Below, in pieces: positions 50,152 through 57,813 of a DNA stretch of 64,000 nt (position 1 is the first letter of the stretch; each line of letters begins with the position of its first letter). The position numbers and the translations under genes are program-made. Source of the stretch: Lysobacter enzymogenes (lineage in GTDB: Bacteria > Pseudomonadota > Gammaproteobacteria > Xanthomonadales > Xanthomonadaceae); the NCBI RefSeq assembly GCF_023617245.1, contig NZ_CP067396.1:1860001-1924000 (forward strand). Reading direction: 5' to 3'. The notes beneath the pieces were generated by a model, which saw nothing but the letters and a program-made list of their open reading frames with translations, had not been told where the DNA came from and did not search any database.

Positions 50152-52014
50152 TCAGTCGGTAAGGGCGGGGTGTTCGTCGGCGTGCCGGGCCCGCGGCGCG
50201 CCGTCGTCGCCGGCCGCGGGCGCGAGGCCGGGCGGGCGGCGTTGCTGCATCGCCCACAGCGCGGCGTAGCGGCCGCCGGCGGCGAGCAGTTCGGCGTGGT
50301 CGCCGCGTTCGGCGATGCGGCCGGCTTCCAGCACCACGATCTGGTCGGCGTCGACCACGGTCGACAGGCGATGGGCGATCACCAGCGCGGTGCGGCCCTG
50401 CGCGGCCTGGCGCAGCTCGCGCTGGATCTCGCCTTCGGTCTGCGCGTCCAGCGCCGAGGTGGCCTCGTCGAAGATCAGGATCGCCGGCCGCTTGAGCAGG
50501 GTGCGGGCGATGGCGATGCGCTGCTTCTCGCCGCCGGAGAGCTTGAGCCCGCGCTCGCCGACGCCGGTGTCGTAGCCCTGCGGCAGGGTCTGGATGAAGT
50601 CGTGGATGCGCGCGGCGCGCGCGGCCTCCAGCACTTCCTCGCGGCTGGCGTCGGGGCGGCCGTAGGCGATGTTGTAGTACAGCGATTCGTTGAACAACAC
50701 GGTGTCCTGCGGAACCACGCCGATGCGCCGGCGCAGCGAGTCGGCGGTCACCTCGCGCAGGTCCTGGCCGTCGACGGTGACCCGCCCGCCGTCGGGGTCG
50801 TAGTGGCGGTACAGCAGCCGCGCCAGGGTCGACTTGCCCGCGCCGGTGCTGCCGACCACCGCCACGGTATGGCCGCTGGGAATGACCAGGTCGATGCCGG
50901 CGAGGATCTCGCGCTCGCCGTAGCGGAACGACACGTTCTCGAACCGGACCTCGCCGCCGCCGACCCGCAGCGCCGGCGCGCCGGGACGGTCGACCACCTC
51001 CACCGGCTCGTCGAGCAGGGCGAACATGCGCTCCAGGTTGGCCAGCATCTGCTTGCCTTCGCGGTAGACCACGCCGAGGTAGCTCATCGGCGCGGCCAGT
51101 TGCAGCAGGTAGGCGTTGACCAGGACCAGGTCGCCCAGGCTCATGCGCCCTTCGACCACGCCGTCGGTGGCGCGCCACAGCAGCGCCGTCAGGCCCAGGG
51201 CGATCAGCGCCGACTGGCCGATGCCCATCAGCGAGGCCGCCTTCAGGCTGCGTACCGCGCTGTCCTCCAGCGTGCGCAGGCGGCGGTCGAAGCGCTCGGT
51301 CTCGAAGGCCTCGTTGTTGAAGTACTTGACCGTCTCGTAGTTCAGCAGCGAATCGACCGAGCCGGCGCTGGCCTCGGTGTTGGCCTCGTTCATCTCCCGG
51401 TACCAGCGCAGCCGCCACTCGGTCATGCGGTAGGTGAACGCCATGTACAGCGCCAGCGTGACCAGGGTGATCGCGGCGAACGACAGGTCGTAGCCGGCGA
51501 CCAGGATCGCGACGATCAGCGCCAGTTCGACCAGGGTCGGCACGACCATGTACAGCACGGTGTCGAGCAGCTCGGAGATCGAACCCATGCCGCGCTCCAG
51601 GTCGCGGCCGACCGCGCCGGTGCGGCGGTCCAGGTGGAAGCGCAGGCTCAGCGCGTGCAGGTGCTCGAACACCCGCAGCGCGACCTCGCGCGAACTGCGC
51701 GCCATCACCCGCGCGAACACCACGTTGCGCAACTCCTGCAGCACCGAGGAGGCCAGCCGCAGCGCGCCGTAGGCCATCAGCAGCGCGGCCGGCACGGTCA
51801 GCGGGGTCGGCTTGAGGTCGAGCGCGTCGATCAGCTCCTTGAGCACCAGCGGCAGCCCGACCAGGGTCGCCTTGGTGCCCAGCACCAGCAGCAGGCCGGC
51901 GACGAGCCGGCCGCGGTAATGCCATACGGTCGGCGCCAGGCGCCGCAGCACCGCGAAGGCGGAGGCGCTGGCGGTCGGCGCGGCGGGGGAGGGGGCGGGC
52001 GTGTCGTCGCTCAT
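50152..52014 (-). CDS. Atm1/ABCB7-like ABC transporter, fused permease and ATPase
   Basis: 620 residues. A six-helix transmembrane domain (~25-330) holds NYETVKYFNNE, a hallmark of the Atm1/HMT1/ABCB7 group, and FHLDRRTGAVGRDLERG. The ATPase domain (~360-595) has GSTGAGKS, VPQDTVLFNESLYYNIAYG, LSGGEKQRIAIARTLL and LIFDEATSALD. There is no N-terminal C39 peptidase. Atm1 proteins export glutathione-bound sulfur or metal species; an exporter for the modified peptide is the alternative suggested by the 11-bp spacing to the ATP-grasp gene. Start ATG 52014 lies in an ATGA overlap with a short upstream ORF. Confidence 0.9.
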   Translation of the reverse strand: MSDDTPAPSPAAPTASASAFAVLRRLAPTVWHYRGRLVAGLLLVLGTKATLVGLPLVLKELIDALDLKPTPLTVPAALLMAYGALRLASSVLQELRNVVFARVMARSSREVALRVFEHLHALSLRFHLDRRTGAVGRDLERGMGSISELLDTVLYMVVPTLVELALIVAILVAGYDLSFAAITLVTLALYMAFTYRMTEWRLRWYREMNEANTEASAGSVDSLLNYETVKYFNNEAFETERFDRRLRTLEDSAVRSLKAASLMGIGQSALIALGLTALLWRATDGVVEGRMSLGDLVLVNAYLLQLAAPMSYLGVVYREGKQMLANLERMFALLDEPVEVVDRPGAPALRVGGGEVRFENVSFRYGEREILAGIDLVIPSGHTVAVVGSTGAGKSTLARLLYRHYDPDGGRVTVDGQDLREVTADSLRRRIGVVPQDTVLFNESLYYNIAYGRPDASREEVLEAARAARIHDFIQTLPQGYDTGVGERGLKLSGGEKQRIAIARTLLKRPAILIFDEATSALDAQTEGEIQRELRQAAQGRTALVIAHRLSTVVDADQIVVLEAGRIAERGDHAELLAAGGRYAALWAMQQRRPPGLAPAAGDDGAPRARHADEHPALTD

Positions 52015-52229
52015 CGTGGGCCGGGAGCGGTTCGGCCGAAAGCGGCCCGATCGAAGGTGGTCTGATCGACGGCGGCCCGATCGAAGGCGCTCTGATTGAA
52101 GCTGGCCCGATCCCGGCCCGCCCGGTCGTGCCCGACCTCGCCGTAAACGGCCGCGCCGCGGCCGGATATCGATGCCGGCATCGCCGCCGCGCGGTTGCGC
52201 CAGGCGCGTCCGGCTTCCCTGATTCCCAT
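52011..52229 (-). CDS. Short ORF with five-residue repeats, coupled to the ABC gene
   Basis: 72 residues if started at ATG 52229 (GGGGA just upstream); earlier ATGs at 52262 and 52268 are possible. Residues 40-64 repeat every five residues (DRASF, NQSAF, DRAAV, DQTTF, DRAAF), encoded by 15-bp repeats at 52038-52112. The third codon positions there are mostly G or C in this frame only. Its TGA overlaps the exporter ATG (ATGA). The repeats recall a loose pentapeptide-repeat pattern. It may be a small protein, a second precursor, or only a spurious frame over a DNA repeat. Confidence 0.4.
   Translation of the reverse strand: MGIREAGRAWRNRAAAMPASISGRGAAVYGEVGHDRAGRDRASFNQSAFDRAAVDQTTFDRAAFGRTAPGPR
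52038..52112. repeat. Imperfect 15-bp tandem repeats
   Basis: Five units of GCCCGATCGAAGGTG type (plus strand) with a stronger 30-bp period, located just before the ABC transporter start. Confidence 0.7.
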
Positions 52230-52464
52230 CACGTCCCCACGCAGATGGCGTCCTTGATGCATCCACATTAACGCAATGCCGCGCGCTTTCCGTGTGCGGC
52301 CCGTCGCGGTCCCTGACGCACCGGACCTGCCAAATCCGACGGCGGCGAACGGTTGACTTGCCCCCGCCGCGTCCCCAACTATTAGCGCCTGCGACGCGGC
52401 ATCCGGCCGCGCCCTCCCGAGAGCCCCAGGTGGCCCGCGCCAACGCGCCGGCCGAGCGTGCGAC

Positions 52465-52491
52465 ATGGACACTACCCGCGCCCACCGCTGA
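52465..52491 (+). CDS. Putative threonine leader peptide
   Basis: ATG GAC ACT ACC CGC GCC CAC CGC TGA encodes MDTTRAHR. Two adjacent Thr codons and a position 27 bp before a terminator hairpin in the thrS leader suggest attenuation by Thr-tRNA supply. No strong Shine-Dalgarno is visible, and only two Thr codons is few for classical attenuation. Confidence 0.35.
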   Translation: MDTTRAHR

Positions 52492-52517
52492 TCCCCGCGC
52501 AGGCCCCGCTCACGCAG

Positions 52518-52538
52518 GCGCCCTCGCGGCGCTTTTTT
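52518..52538 (+). terminator. Terminator-like hairpin in the thrS leader (attenuator)
   Basis: GCGCC-CTCGC-GGCGC is followed by six T. No plus-strand gene ends upstream, so it most likely acts within the thrS leader, about 137 bp before the ATG. Confidence 0.5.
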
Positions 52539-52572
52539 CTTGTCCGGTCGCCGGATTCTTCGACCACCCCCC

Positions 52573-52600
52573 CTTGTAGGCGCGGCGCCCGCCGCGACTC
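52573..52600 (+). repeat. Diverged GTAGGAGCGGCGC-type repeat
   Basis: CTTGTAGGCGCGGCGCCCGC and CGCGACTCCG resemble the elements at 8711 and 23034 with several changes. Confidence 0.45.
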
Positions 52601-52675
52601 CGTCCGCGCCCGTCGCGCCGCAACCCGGCCGCGCGCGCCGGCGCCTCCGACCCACGCCCTGCGAACCACGAAGCC

Positions 52676-54574
52676 ATGATCGCCATTACCCTCCCCGACG
52701 GCAGCCGCCGCGAATTCGACCACCCCGTTTCCGTCATGGACGTCGCCGCCTCGATCGGCGCCGGCCTGGCCAAGGCCACCGTCGCCGGCGAAGTCGACGG
52801 CAAGCTGGTCGACGCCAGCGACCGCATCGACCACGACGCCAAGCTGCGCATCATCACGCCGAAGGACCCCGAAGGCGTCGAGATCATCCGCCACTCCTGC
52901 GCCCACCTGGTCGGCCACGCGGTCAAGCAGCTGTACCCGACCGCGAAGATGGTGATCGGCCCGGTCATCGAGGAAGGCTTCTACTACGACATCTGGTACG
53001 AGCGCCCGTTCACCCCGGACGACATGGCCGCGATCGAAGCGCGCATGATCGAGCTGATCGACAAGGACTACGACGTGATCAAGAAGGTCACGCCGCGCGA
53101 CGAAGTGGTCGCGGTGTTCCAGTCGCGCGGCGAGGACTACAAGCTGCGCCTGGTCGAGGACATGCCCGACGAGAAGGCGATGGGCCTGTACTACCACGAG
53201 GAATACGTGGACATGTGCCGCGGCCCGCACGTGCCCAACACGCGCTTCCTCAAGGCGTTCAAGCTGACCCGCATCTCCGGCGCGTACTGGCGCGGCGATT
53301 CCAAGAACGAACAGCTGCAGCGCATCTACGGCACCGCCTGGGCCGACAAGAAGCAGCTCGCCGCCTACATCCAGCGCATGGAAGAGGCCGAGAAGCGCGA
53401 CCACCGCAAGATCGGCAAGCAGCAGGACCTGTTCCACCTGCAGGAAGAAGCGCCGGGCCTGGTGTTCTGGCACCCGAAGGGCTGGTCGATCTGGCAGGTG
53501 GTCGAGCAGTACATGCGCAAGGTCTACCGCGACAGCGGCTACGGCGAAGTGCGCTGCCCGCAGATCCTCGACGTGTCGCTGTGGCAGAAGTCCGGCCACT
53601 GGGACAACTACCAGGAAAACATGTTCTTCACCGAGTCGGAGAAGCGCACCTACGCGATCAAGCCGATGAACTGCCCGGGCCACGTGCAGGTGTTCAACCA
53701 GGGCCTGCACAGCTATCGCGACTTGCCGATCCGTTACGGCGAATTCGGCGCCTGCCATCGCAACGAGCCGTCCGGCGCGCTGCACGGCATCCTGCGCGTG
53801 CGCGGCTTCACCCAGGACGACGGCCACATCTTCTGCCTGGAAGACCAGATCGAAGCCGAAGTGACCGCGTTCCACCAGCAGGCGCTGGCGGTGTACGCCG
53901 ATTTCGGTTTCGAGGACATCCAGATCAAGATCGCGCTGCGCCCGGATTCGCGCCTCGGCGACGACGCCACCTGGGACAAGGCCGAAGGCGCGCTGCGCAG
54001 CGCGTTGGCCGCGTGCAACGTGGAATGGCAGGAACTGCCGGGCGAGGGCGCGTTCTACGGCCCGAAGATCGAATACCACTTGAAGGACGCGATCGGCCGC
54101 ACCTGGCAGCTCGGCACGATGCAGGTCGACTTCATGATGCCGGGCCGCCTGGGCGCGGAATACGTCGACGAAAACAGCCAGCGGCGCACGCCGGTGATGC
54201 TGCACCGGGCCATCGTCGGCTCGATGGAGCGTTTCATCGGCATCCTGATCGAACACCACGCCGGCCAGTTCCCGGCCTGGCTGGCGCCGGTCCAGGCGGC
54301 GGTGCTCAATATCACCGATGCCCAGGGCGATTATGTGGAAGAGGTCAGGAAACTCCTTGCAAATCAAGGGTTCCGGGTCGAGGCCGATTTGCGAAACGAA
54401 AAAATCGGCCGTAAGATTCGCGAGCACACGCTGCAGCGCGTGCCGTACCTGCTCGTGGCCGGCGACCGCGAGAAGGAGACCGGCACGATCGCAGTGCGTA
54501 CGCGGGGTGGGGAGGACCTGGGGACGATGACCGTCGCCGAGTTCGCTTCGCGTCTTATGAGCGAGCGAGCCTGA
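52676..54574 (+). CDS. thrS: Threonine-tRNA ligase
   Basis: 632 residues in the usual order: TGS domain (1-62), the editing domain with HSCAHLVGHAVKQ (His-x3-His) and YYHEEYVDMCRGPHVPNT, the class II catalytic core with MNCPGHVQVF, GACHRNEPSGALHG, RVRGFTQDDGH and GRTWQLGTMQVDF, and the anticodon-binding domain (LLANQGFRVEADLRNEKIGRKIREH). It charges tRNA-Thr. It heads the thrS-infC-rpmI-rplT block, and its leader may contain an attenuator. Confidence 0.97.
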   Translation: MIAITLPDGSRREFDHPVSVMDVAASIGAGLAKATVAGEVDGKLVDASDRIDHDAKLRIITPKDPEGVEIIRHSCAHLVGHAVKQLYPTAKMVIGPVIEEGFYYDIWYERPFTPDDMAAIEARMIELIDKDYDVIKKVTPRDEVVAVFQSRGEDYKLRLVEDMPDEKAMGLYYHEEYVDMCRGPHVPNTRFLKAFKLTRISGAYWRGDSKNEQLQRIYGTAWADKKQLAAYIQRMEEAEKRDHRKIGKQQDLFHLQEEAPGLVFWHPKGWSIWQVVEQYMRKVYRDSGYGEVRCPQILDVSLWQKSGHWDNYQENMFFTESEKRTYAIKPMNCPGHVQVFNQGLHSYRDLPIRYGEFGACHRNEPSGALHGILRVRGFTQDDGHIFCLEDQIEAEVTAFHQQALAVYADFGFEDIQIKIALRPDSRLGDDATWDKAEGALRSALAACNVEWQELPGEGAFYGPKIEYHLKDAIGRTWQLGTMQVDFMMPGRLGAEYVDENSQRRTPVMLHRAIVGSMERFIGILIEHHAGQFPAWLAPVQAAVLNITDAQGDYVEEVRKLLANQGFRVEADLRNEKIGRKIREHTLQRVPYLLVAGDREKETGTIAVRTRGGEDLGTMTVAEFASRLMSERA

Positions 54575-54676
54575 CCCGGCCGGCCGCCGCCCGCGCGCAG
54601 CGTCACAACCTCCGTCCCGGTCAGGCCGGGACGGCCCCAGGCGCGTAACATCGCGTTTTTATTGGAGATTGCAACA

Positions 54677-55201
54677 ATCAGTACCCCTGAGAAGCCGAAT
54701 CGAAAGAACCAGGAAATCCGCGTCCCGCGCGTGCGCGTGATCGGCAGCGACGGCGAGATGATCGGCGTGCTCACGCGCGACGAAGCGCTGCGCATGGCCG
54801 AAGAGGAAGCCCTGGATCTGGTCGAAATCCAGCCCAACGCCGATCCGCCGGTCTGCAAGATCATGGATTTCGGCAAGTTCCGCTTCGAGCAGCAGAAAAA
54901 GGCCAACGAGGCCAAGAAGAAGCAGAAGCAGGTCGAGATCAAGGAACTCAAGTTCCGTCCGGTCACCGACGAGGGCGACTACCAGATCAAGCTGCGCAAC
55001 ATGCGCCGTTTCCTGGAAGAGGGCGACAAGGTCAAGGTCAACATCCGCTTCCGCGGCCGCGAGATGAGCCACCAGGAGCTCGGTCGCGAGATGGCGGCGC
55101 GGATCGAGGCCGACCTGGGCGAGGACATCGTGGTCGAGTCGCGTCCGCGCCTGGAAGGGCGGCAGATGGTCATGATGATCGCGCCCAAGAAGAAGACCTG
55201 A
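54677..55201 (+). CDS. infC: Translation initiation factor IF-3
   Basis: 174 residues counted from ATC 54677. GGAG (54664-54667) lies 9 bp before this ATC, the normal spacing. A TTG at 54662 overlaps the Shine-Dalgarno and is unlikely. IF-3 genes are known for rare AUU/AUC starts that allow autoregulation, because IF-3 rejects non-standard start codons. The sequence shows IRVPRVRVIGSDGEM, DLVEIQPNADPPVCKIMDFGKF, KELKFRPVTDEGDYQIKLRNMRRFLEEGDKVK and the C-terminal EGRQMVMMIAPKKK. It follows thrS by about 100 bp. Confidence 0.93.
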   Translation: MSTPEKPNRKNQEIRVPRVRVIGSDGEMIGVLTRDEALRMAEEEALDLVEIQPNADPPVCKIMDFGKFRFEQQKKANEAKKKQKQVEIKELKFRPVTDEGDYQIKLRNMRRFLEEGDKVKVNIRFRGREMSHQELGREMAARIEADLGEDIVVESRPRLEGRQMVMMIAPKKKT

Positions 55202-55290
55202 GCCGGGTCCTTCCCCGTCGCCGGGGAAGGGTCGCGGACGCGGTCGGGGTGGGAGCGCGGCTCCCAATCCCCTGATTTGCCTGAAGATAT

Positions 55291-55345
55291 TTGCAAGCCC
55301 GGCCTCCAGCCCGCATACTATGCGGCCCGGTTCGCCGGGTTTGTT
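55291..55345 (+). promoter_or_regulatory. Candidate rpmI-rplT promoter and leader hairpin
   Basis: TTGCAA (55291-55296) and TACTAT (55316-55321) form a weak promoter match (19-bp spacer) in the 292-bp gap between infC and rpmI. CCCGG-TTCG-CCGGG with TTTGTT (55326-55345) follows directly. A stem without T-run, CCTTCCCC / GGGGAAGG, lies at 55209-55230. L20 autoregulation is known to act in this leader in other bacteria; its binding site is not assigned here. Confidence 0.35.
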
Positions 55346-55493
55346 GTATGCAGATGCACGGACCTGTCGTAGATTCTTTGTAAATCAGCGACTTACAAGC
55401 CGGCAAGGGCAGGACGGAAAGAGTGGCCGCACGCATGCCGTGCCCAGCCACCGCCCAGGCCAGTGACATAAAACCATCCGAAAGGACATCGCA

Positions 55494-55691
55494 ATGCCCA
55501 AGATCAAGACCAATCGGGCGGCGGCCAAGCGCTTCCGGAAGACCGCTTCCGGCAAGTACAAGTGCGGCCACGCCAACAAGAGCCACATCCTCACCAAGAA
55601 GGCGACCAAGCGGAAGCGCAACCTGCGGCAGACGAACCATGTTCGTGCCGAGGACGCGGGCCGTCTGGACCGCATGCTTCCGTATTTGTGA
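55494..55691 (+). CDS. rpmI: 50S ribosomal protein L35
   Basis: 65 residues, MPKIKTNRAAAKRFRKTASG at the start and RRNLRQ-type RKRNLRQTNHV in the middle; basic throughout. AAGGA lies upstream of ATG 55494. rplT begins 12 bp after its stop. Confidence 0.97.
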   Translation: MPKIKTNRAAAKRFRKTASGKYKCGHANKSHILTKKATKRKRNLRQTNHVRAEDAGRLDRMLPYL

Positions 55692-55703
55692 GGAGACTGA
55701 AAA

Positions 55704-56063
55704 ATGGCACGAGTTAAGCGTGGTGTTACGGCGCGTCGCCGTCACAAGAAAATCCTGAAGCAGGCCAAGGGCTACTACAACGCCCGCCGCAAGGTCTTCC
55801 GCGTCGCCAAGCAGGCGGTGACGAAGGCCCTGCAGTACGCCTACATCGGTCGCAAGCAGAAGAAGCGCAATTTCCGTTCGCTGTGGATCACCCGCATCAA
55901 TGCGGCGGCCCGCATCAACGGCATGAGCTACAGCCGATTTATCAACGGCCTGCTGAAGGCCGGCATCACCCTCGACCGCAAGGTGCTGGCGGACATCGCC
56001 GTGCACGACGCGAAGGGTTTTGCGGCTCTGGCAGAGAAGGCGAAGAGCGCGCTCGCGGCTTGA
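55704..56063 (+). CDS. rplT: 50S ribosomal protein L20
   Basis: 119 residues: MARVKRGVTARRRHKKILKQ, then GYYNARRKVFRVAKQAV, LWITRINAAARINGMSYSRFINGL and a C-terminal helix. L20 nucleates early 50S assembly and represses its own operon in E. coli. A terminator hairpin follows. Confidence 0.97.
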   Translation: MARVKRGVTARRRHKKILKQAKGYYNARRKVFRVAKQAVTKALQYAYIGRKQKKRNFRSLWITRINAAARINGMSYSRFINGLLKAGITLDRKVLADIAVHDAKGFAALAEKAKSALAA

Positions 56064-56084
56064 TGCGGGTCCCTCCGCAAGAGC

Positions 56085-56108
56085 CCGCACATCCATGTGC
56101 GGACTTTT
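56085..56108 (+). terminator. Terminator after rplT
   Basis: The stem CCGCACAT / ATGTGCGG with loop CC is followed by ACTTTT. A second stem, TGGGGAAGG / CCTTCCCCA, follows at about 56129-56156. Together they would separate rpmI-rplT from the next gene. Confidence 0.7.
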
Positions 56109-56208
56109 GAAAGAGGAACCACAAGGCATGGGGAAGGGCGCGAGTCCTTCCCCATTGTCGTTTCTGGGCCCGCGACATCGGGCCGTCGGACCCACCCAGG
56201 AGGATGCG

Positions 56209-56637
56209 ATGAAAGGAATTTCCAGTTACGGCCGGTCCGGCGTGTGCGCGCTGGCGTTGTTGGGCGGCATGGCGGGGGCGACGGTCGCCGCGGCGCGCGA
56301 CAAGGCGGCCGAGGAAACCGAGAACCTGCAGCGCTTCGCCGAGGTGATGCTGGCCAAGGGCCGCAACGAGCAGTGCACGGTGCTCGACGAAGCGCGCACC
56401 CGGCAGCTCGACGACGACGTCGCCGCGATCCTCAAGAAGCTGGAGAAGCGGGTTTCGCCGCAGAAGCTGCTCGGGGTGGCGCTCAACGCGACGGTCGCGA
56501 CCGGCGAGCCGGCATCGGCGGCGAACTGCGACGAGGCGGCCCGGCAGTCGGTCGAGGCGGGCAGCGAACAGGCGCGGACCTGGGCGGACGAGCTCCGCGG
56601 CCGGCGATCGCGAGGCAATTCAACGCAAGGCAAGTGA
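56209..56637 (+). CDS. Small exported protein of unknown function between rplT and pheS
   Basis: 142 residues with AGGAGG just before ATG 56209. A signal peptide (SGVCALALLGGMAGATVAAA) is followed by a helical, charged domain with two Cys (EQCTVLDEAR and AANCDEAAR) and RQLDDDVAAILKKLEKRVSPQKLLG. I do not recognise the family. Its place inside the usually conserved rplT-pheS interval is odd. It ends 16 bp before pheS, so pheST may depend on its promoter. Confidence 0.68.
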   Translation: MKGISSYGRSGVCALALLGGMAGATVAAARDKAAEETENLQRFAEVMLAKGRNEQCTVLDEARTRQLDDDVAAILKKLEKRVSPQKLLGVALNATVATGEPASAANCDEAARQSVEAGSEQARTWADELRGRRSRGNSTQGK

Positions 56638-56653
56638 AAGGAACCTTGAGCAC

Positions 56654-57679
56654 ATGGCGCAGATCGAGCAACTGACCCAGCACGCGCTGGCCGAGATCGC
56701 GGCGGCGGATTCCCCCGAGGCCATCGAGGCGCTGCGCGTGTCGCTGCTCGGCAAGTCCGGCAGCGTCACCGCCCAGCTCAAGCAGCTCGGCGCGCTGCCG
56801 GCGGACGAACGCAAGGCCGCCGGCGAGGCGATCAACAAGGCGCGCGACGCGCTGACCGATGCGCTGGCCCGGCGCAAGAGCGCGCTCGACGATGCCGCGC
56901 TCGACGCGCGCCTGGCCGCGGAAACCATCGACGTGACCCTGCCGGGCATCGACGCCGCGCGCGGCGGCCTGCATCCGGTCAGCCGCACGATGGAGCGCAT
57001 GGCCGACATCTTCGGCCGGCTCGGCTTCGAACTGGCCGACGGCCCGGAGATCGAGGACGACTGGCACAACTTCGAAGCGCTCAACTTCCCGCCGCACCAT
57101 CCGGCGCGGGCGATGCACGACACCTTCTATTTCCCGGCGGACAGCGCCGGCGTCGCCCGCCTGCTGCGCACCCACACCTCGGGCATGCAGGTGCGCTACA
57201 TGCTGCAGGCCGTTGCCGATAAGAGCGGGCCGCCGCTGCGCATGATCGCGCTGGGCAAGGTCTACCGCAGCGACAGCGACCAGACCCACACGCCGATGTT
57301 CCACCAGTGCGAAGGCCTGCTGATCGACGAGCATTCCAGCTTCGCCGACCTCAAGGGCACCCTGGCCGAATTCGTGCGCGCGTTCTTCGAGCGCGATTTC
57401 GAGATGCGCTTCCGCCCGAGCTATTTCCCCTTCACCGAGCCCTCGGCGGAGGTCGACATCGCCTGGCAGCAGGCCGACGGCAGCACCCGCTGGCTGGAAG
57501 TGCTGGGCTGCGGCATGGTCCACCCGAACGTGCTGCGCAACGTCGGCATCGACCCGGAGCGCTACACCGGCTACGCCTTCGGCATGGGCGTGGAGCGGCT
57601 GACCATGCTGCGTTACGGCGTCGACGACCTGCGCAGCTTCTTCGAGAACGACGTGCGCTTCCTCAGGCAGTTCGCCTGA
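56654..57679 (+). CDS. pheS: Phenylalanine-tRNA ligase alpha subunit
   Basis: 341 residues. The N-terminal coiled coil (SLLGKSGSVTAQLKQLGALP) is followed by the class II core: GGLHPVSRTMERMADIFGRLGFE, NFPPHHPARAMHDTFYF, LLRTHTSGMQVRYM, GKVYRSDSDQTHTPMFHQCEG, FRPSYFPFTEPSAEVDI and GFGMGVERLTMLRYG-type YAFGMGVERLTMLRYGV. It forms the alpha2beta2 enzyme with PheT. Confidence 0.97.
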   Translation: MAQIEQLTQHALAEIAAADSPEAIEALRVSLLGKSGSVTAQLKQLGALPADERKAAGEAINKARDALTDALARRKSALDDAALDARLAAETIDVTLPGIDAARGGLHPVSRTMERMADIFGRLGFELADGPEIEDDWHNFEALNFPPHHPARAMHDTFYFPADSAGVARLLRTHTSGMQVRYMLQAVADKSGPPLRMIALGKVYRSDSDQTHTPMFHQCEGLLIDEHSSFADLKGTLAEFVRAFFERDFEMRFRPSYFPFTEPSAEVDIAWQQADGSTRWLEVLGCGMVHPNVLRNVGIDPERYTGYAFGMGVERLTMLRYGVDDLRSFFENDVRFLRQFA

Positions 57680-57813
57680 GGCAGGGGGCCGGGGAGCGGG
57701 CGATCGCAAGCGCGAGCGCCCCGGTTCCGCCGGCCCGCCCCGTTTGCGCGCCCCGTTTGCGCGCCATCCGTCCGCCGCTCGATTCCCCCATTCCCGATTC
57801 CCGGTCCATCCCC

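Larger units (their letters stand above)
52230..52675. other. Divergent regulatory region with thrS leader
   Basis: These 446 bp hold the promoters of the minus-strand ABC unit and of thrS. On the plus strand, TTGACT (52353-52358) is a good -35, with AACTAT 18 bp on. A nine-codon ORF and a terminator-like hairpin follow (listed separately). A diverged GTAGGAGCGGCGC element lies at 52573-52600. Confidence 0.6.

Noticed and set aside
52540..54414. A 624-codon frame on the plus strand within thrS
   Set aside because: It is a shifted-frame shadow of thrS, which is firmly identified.
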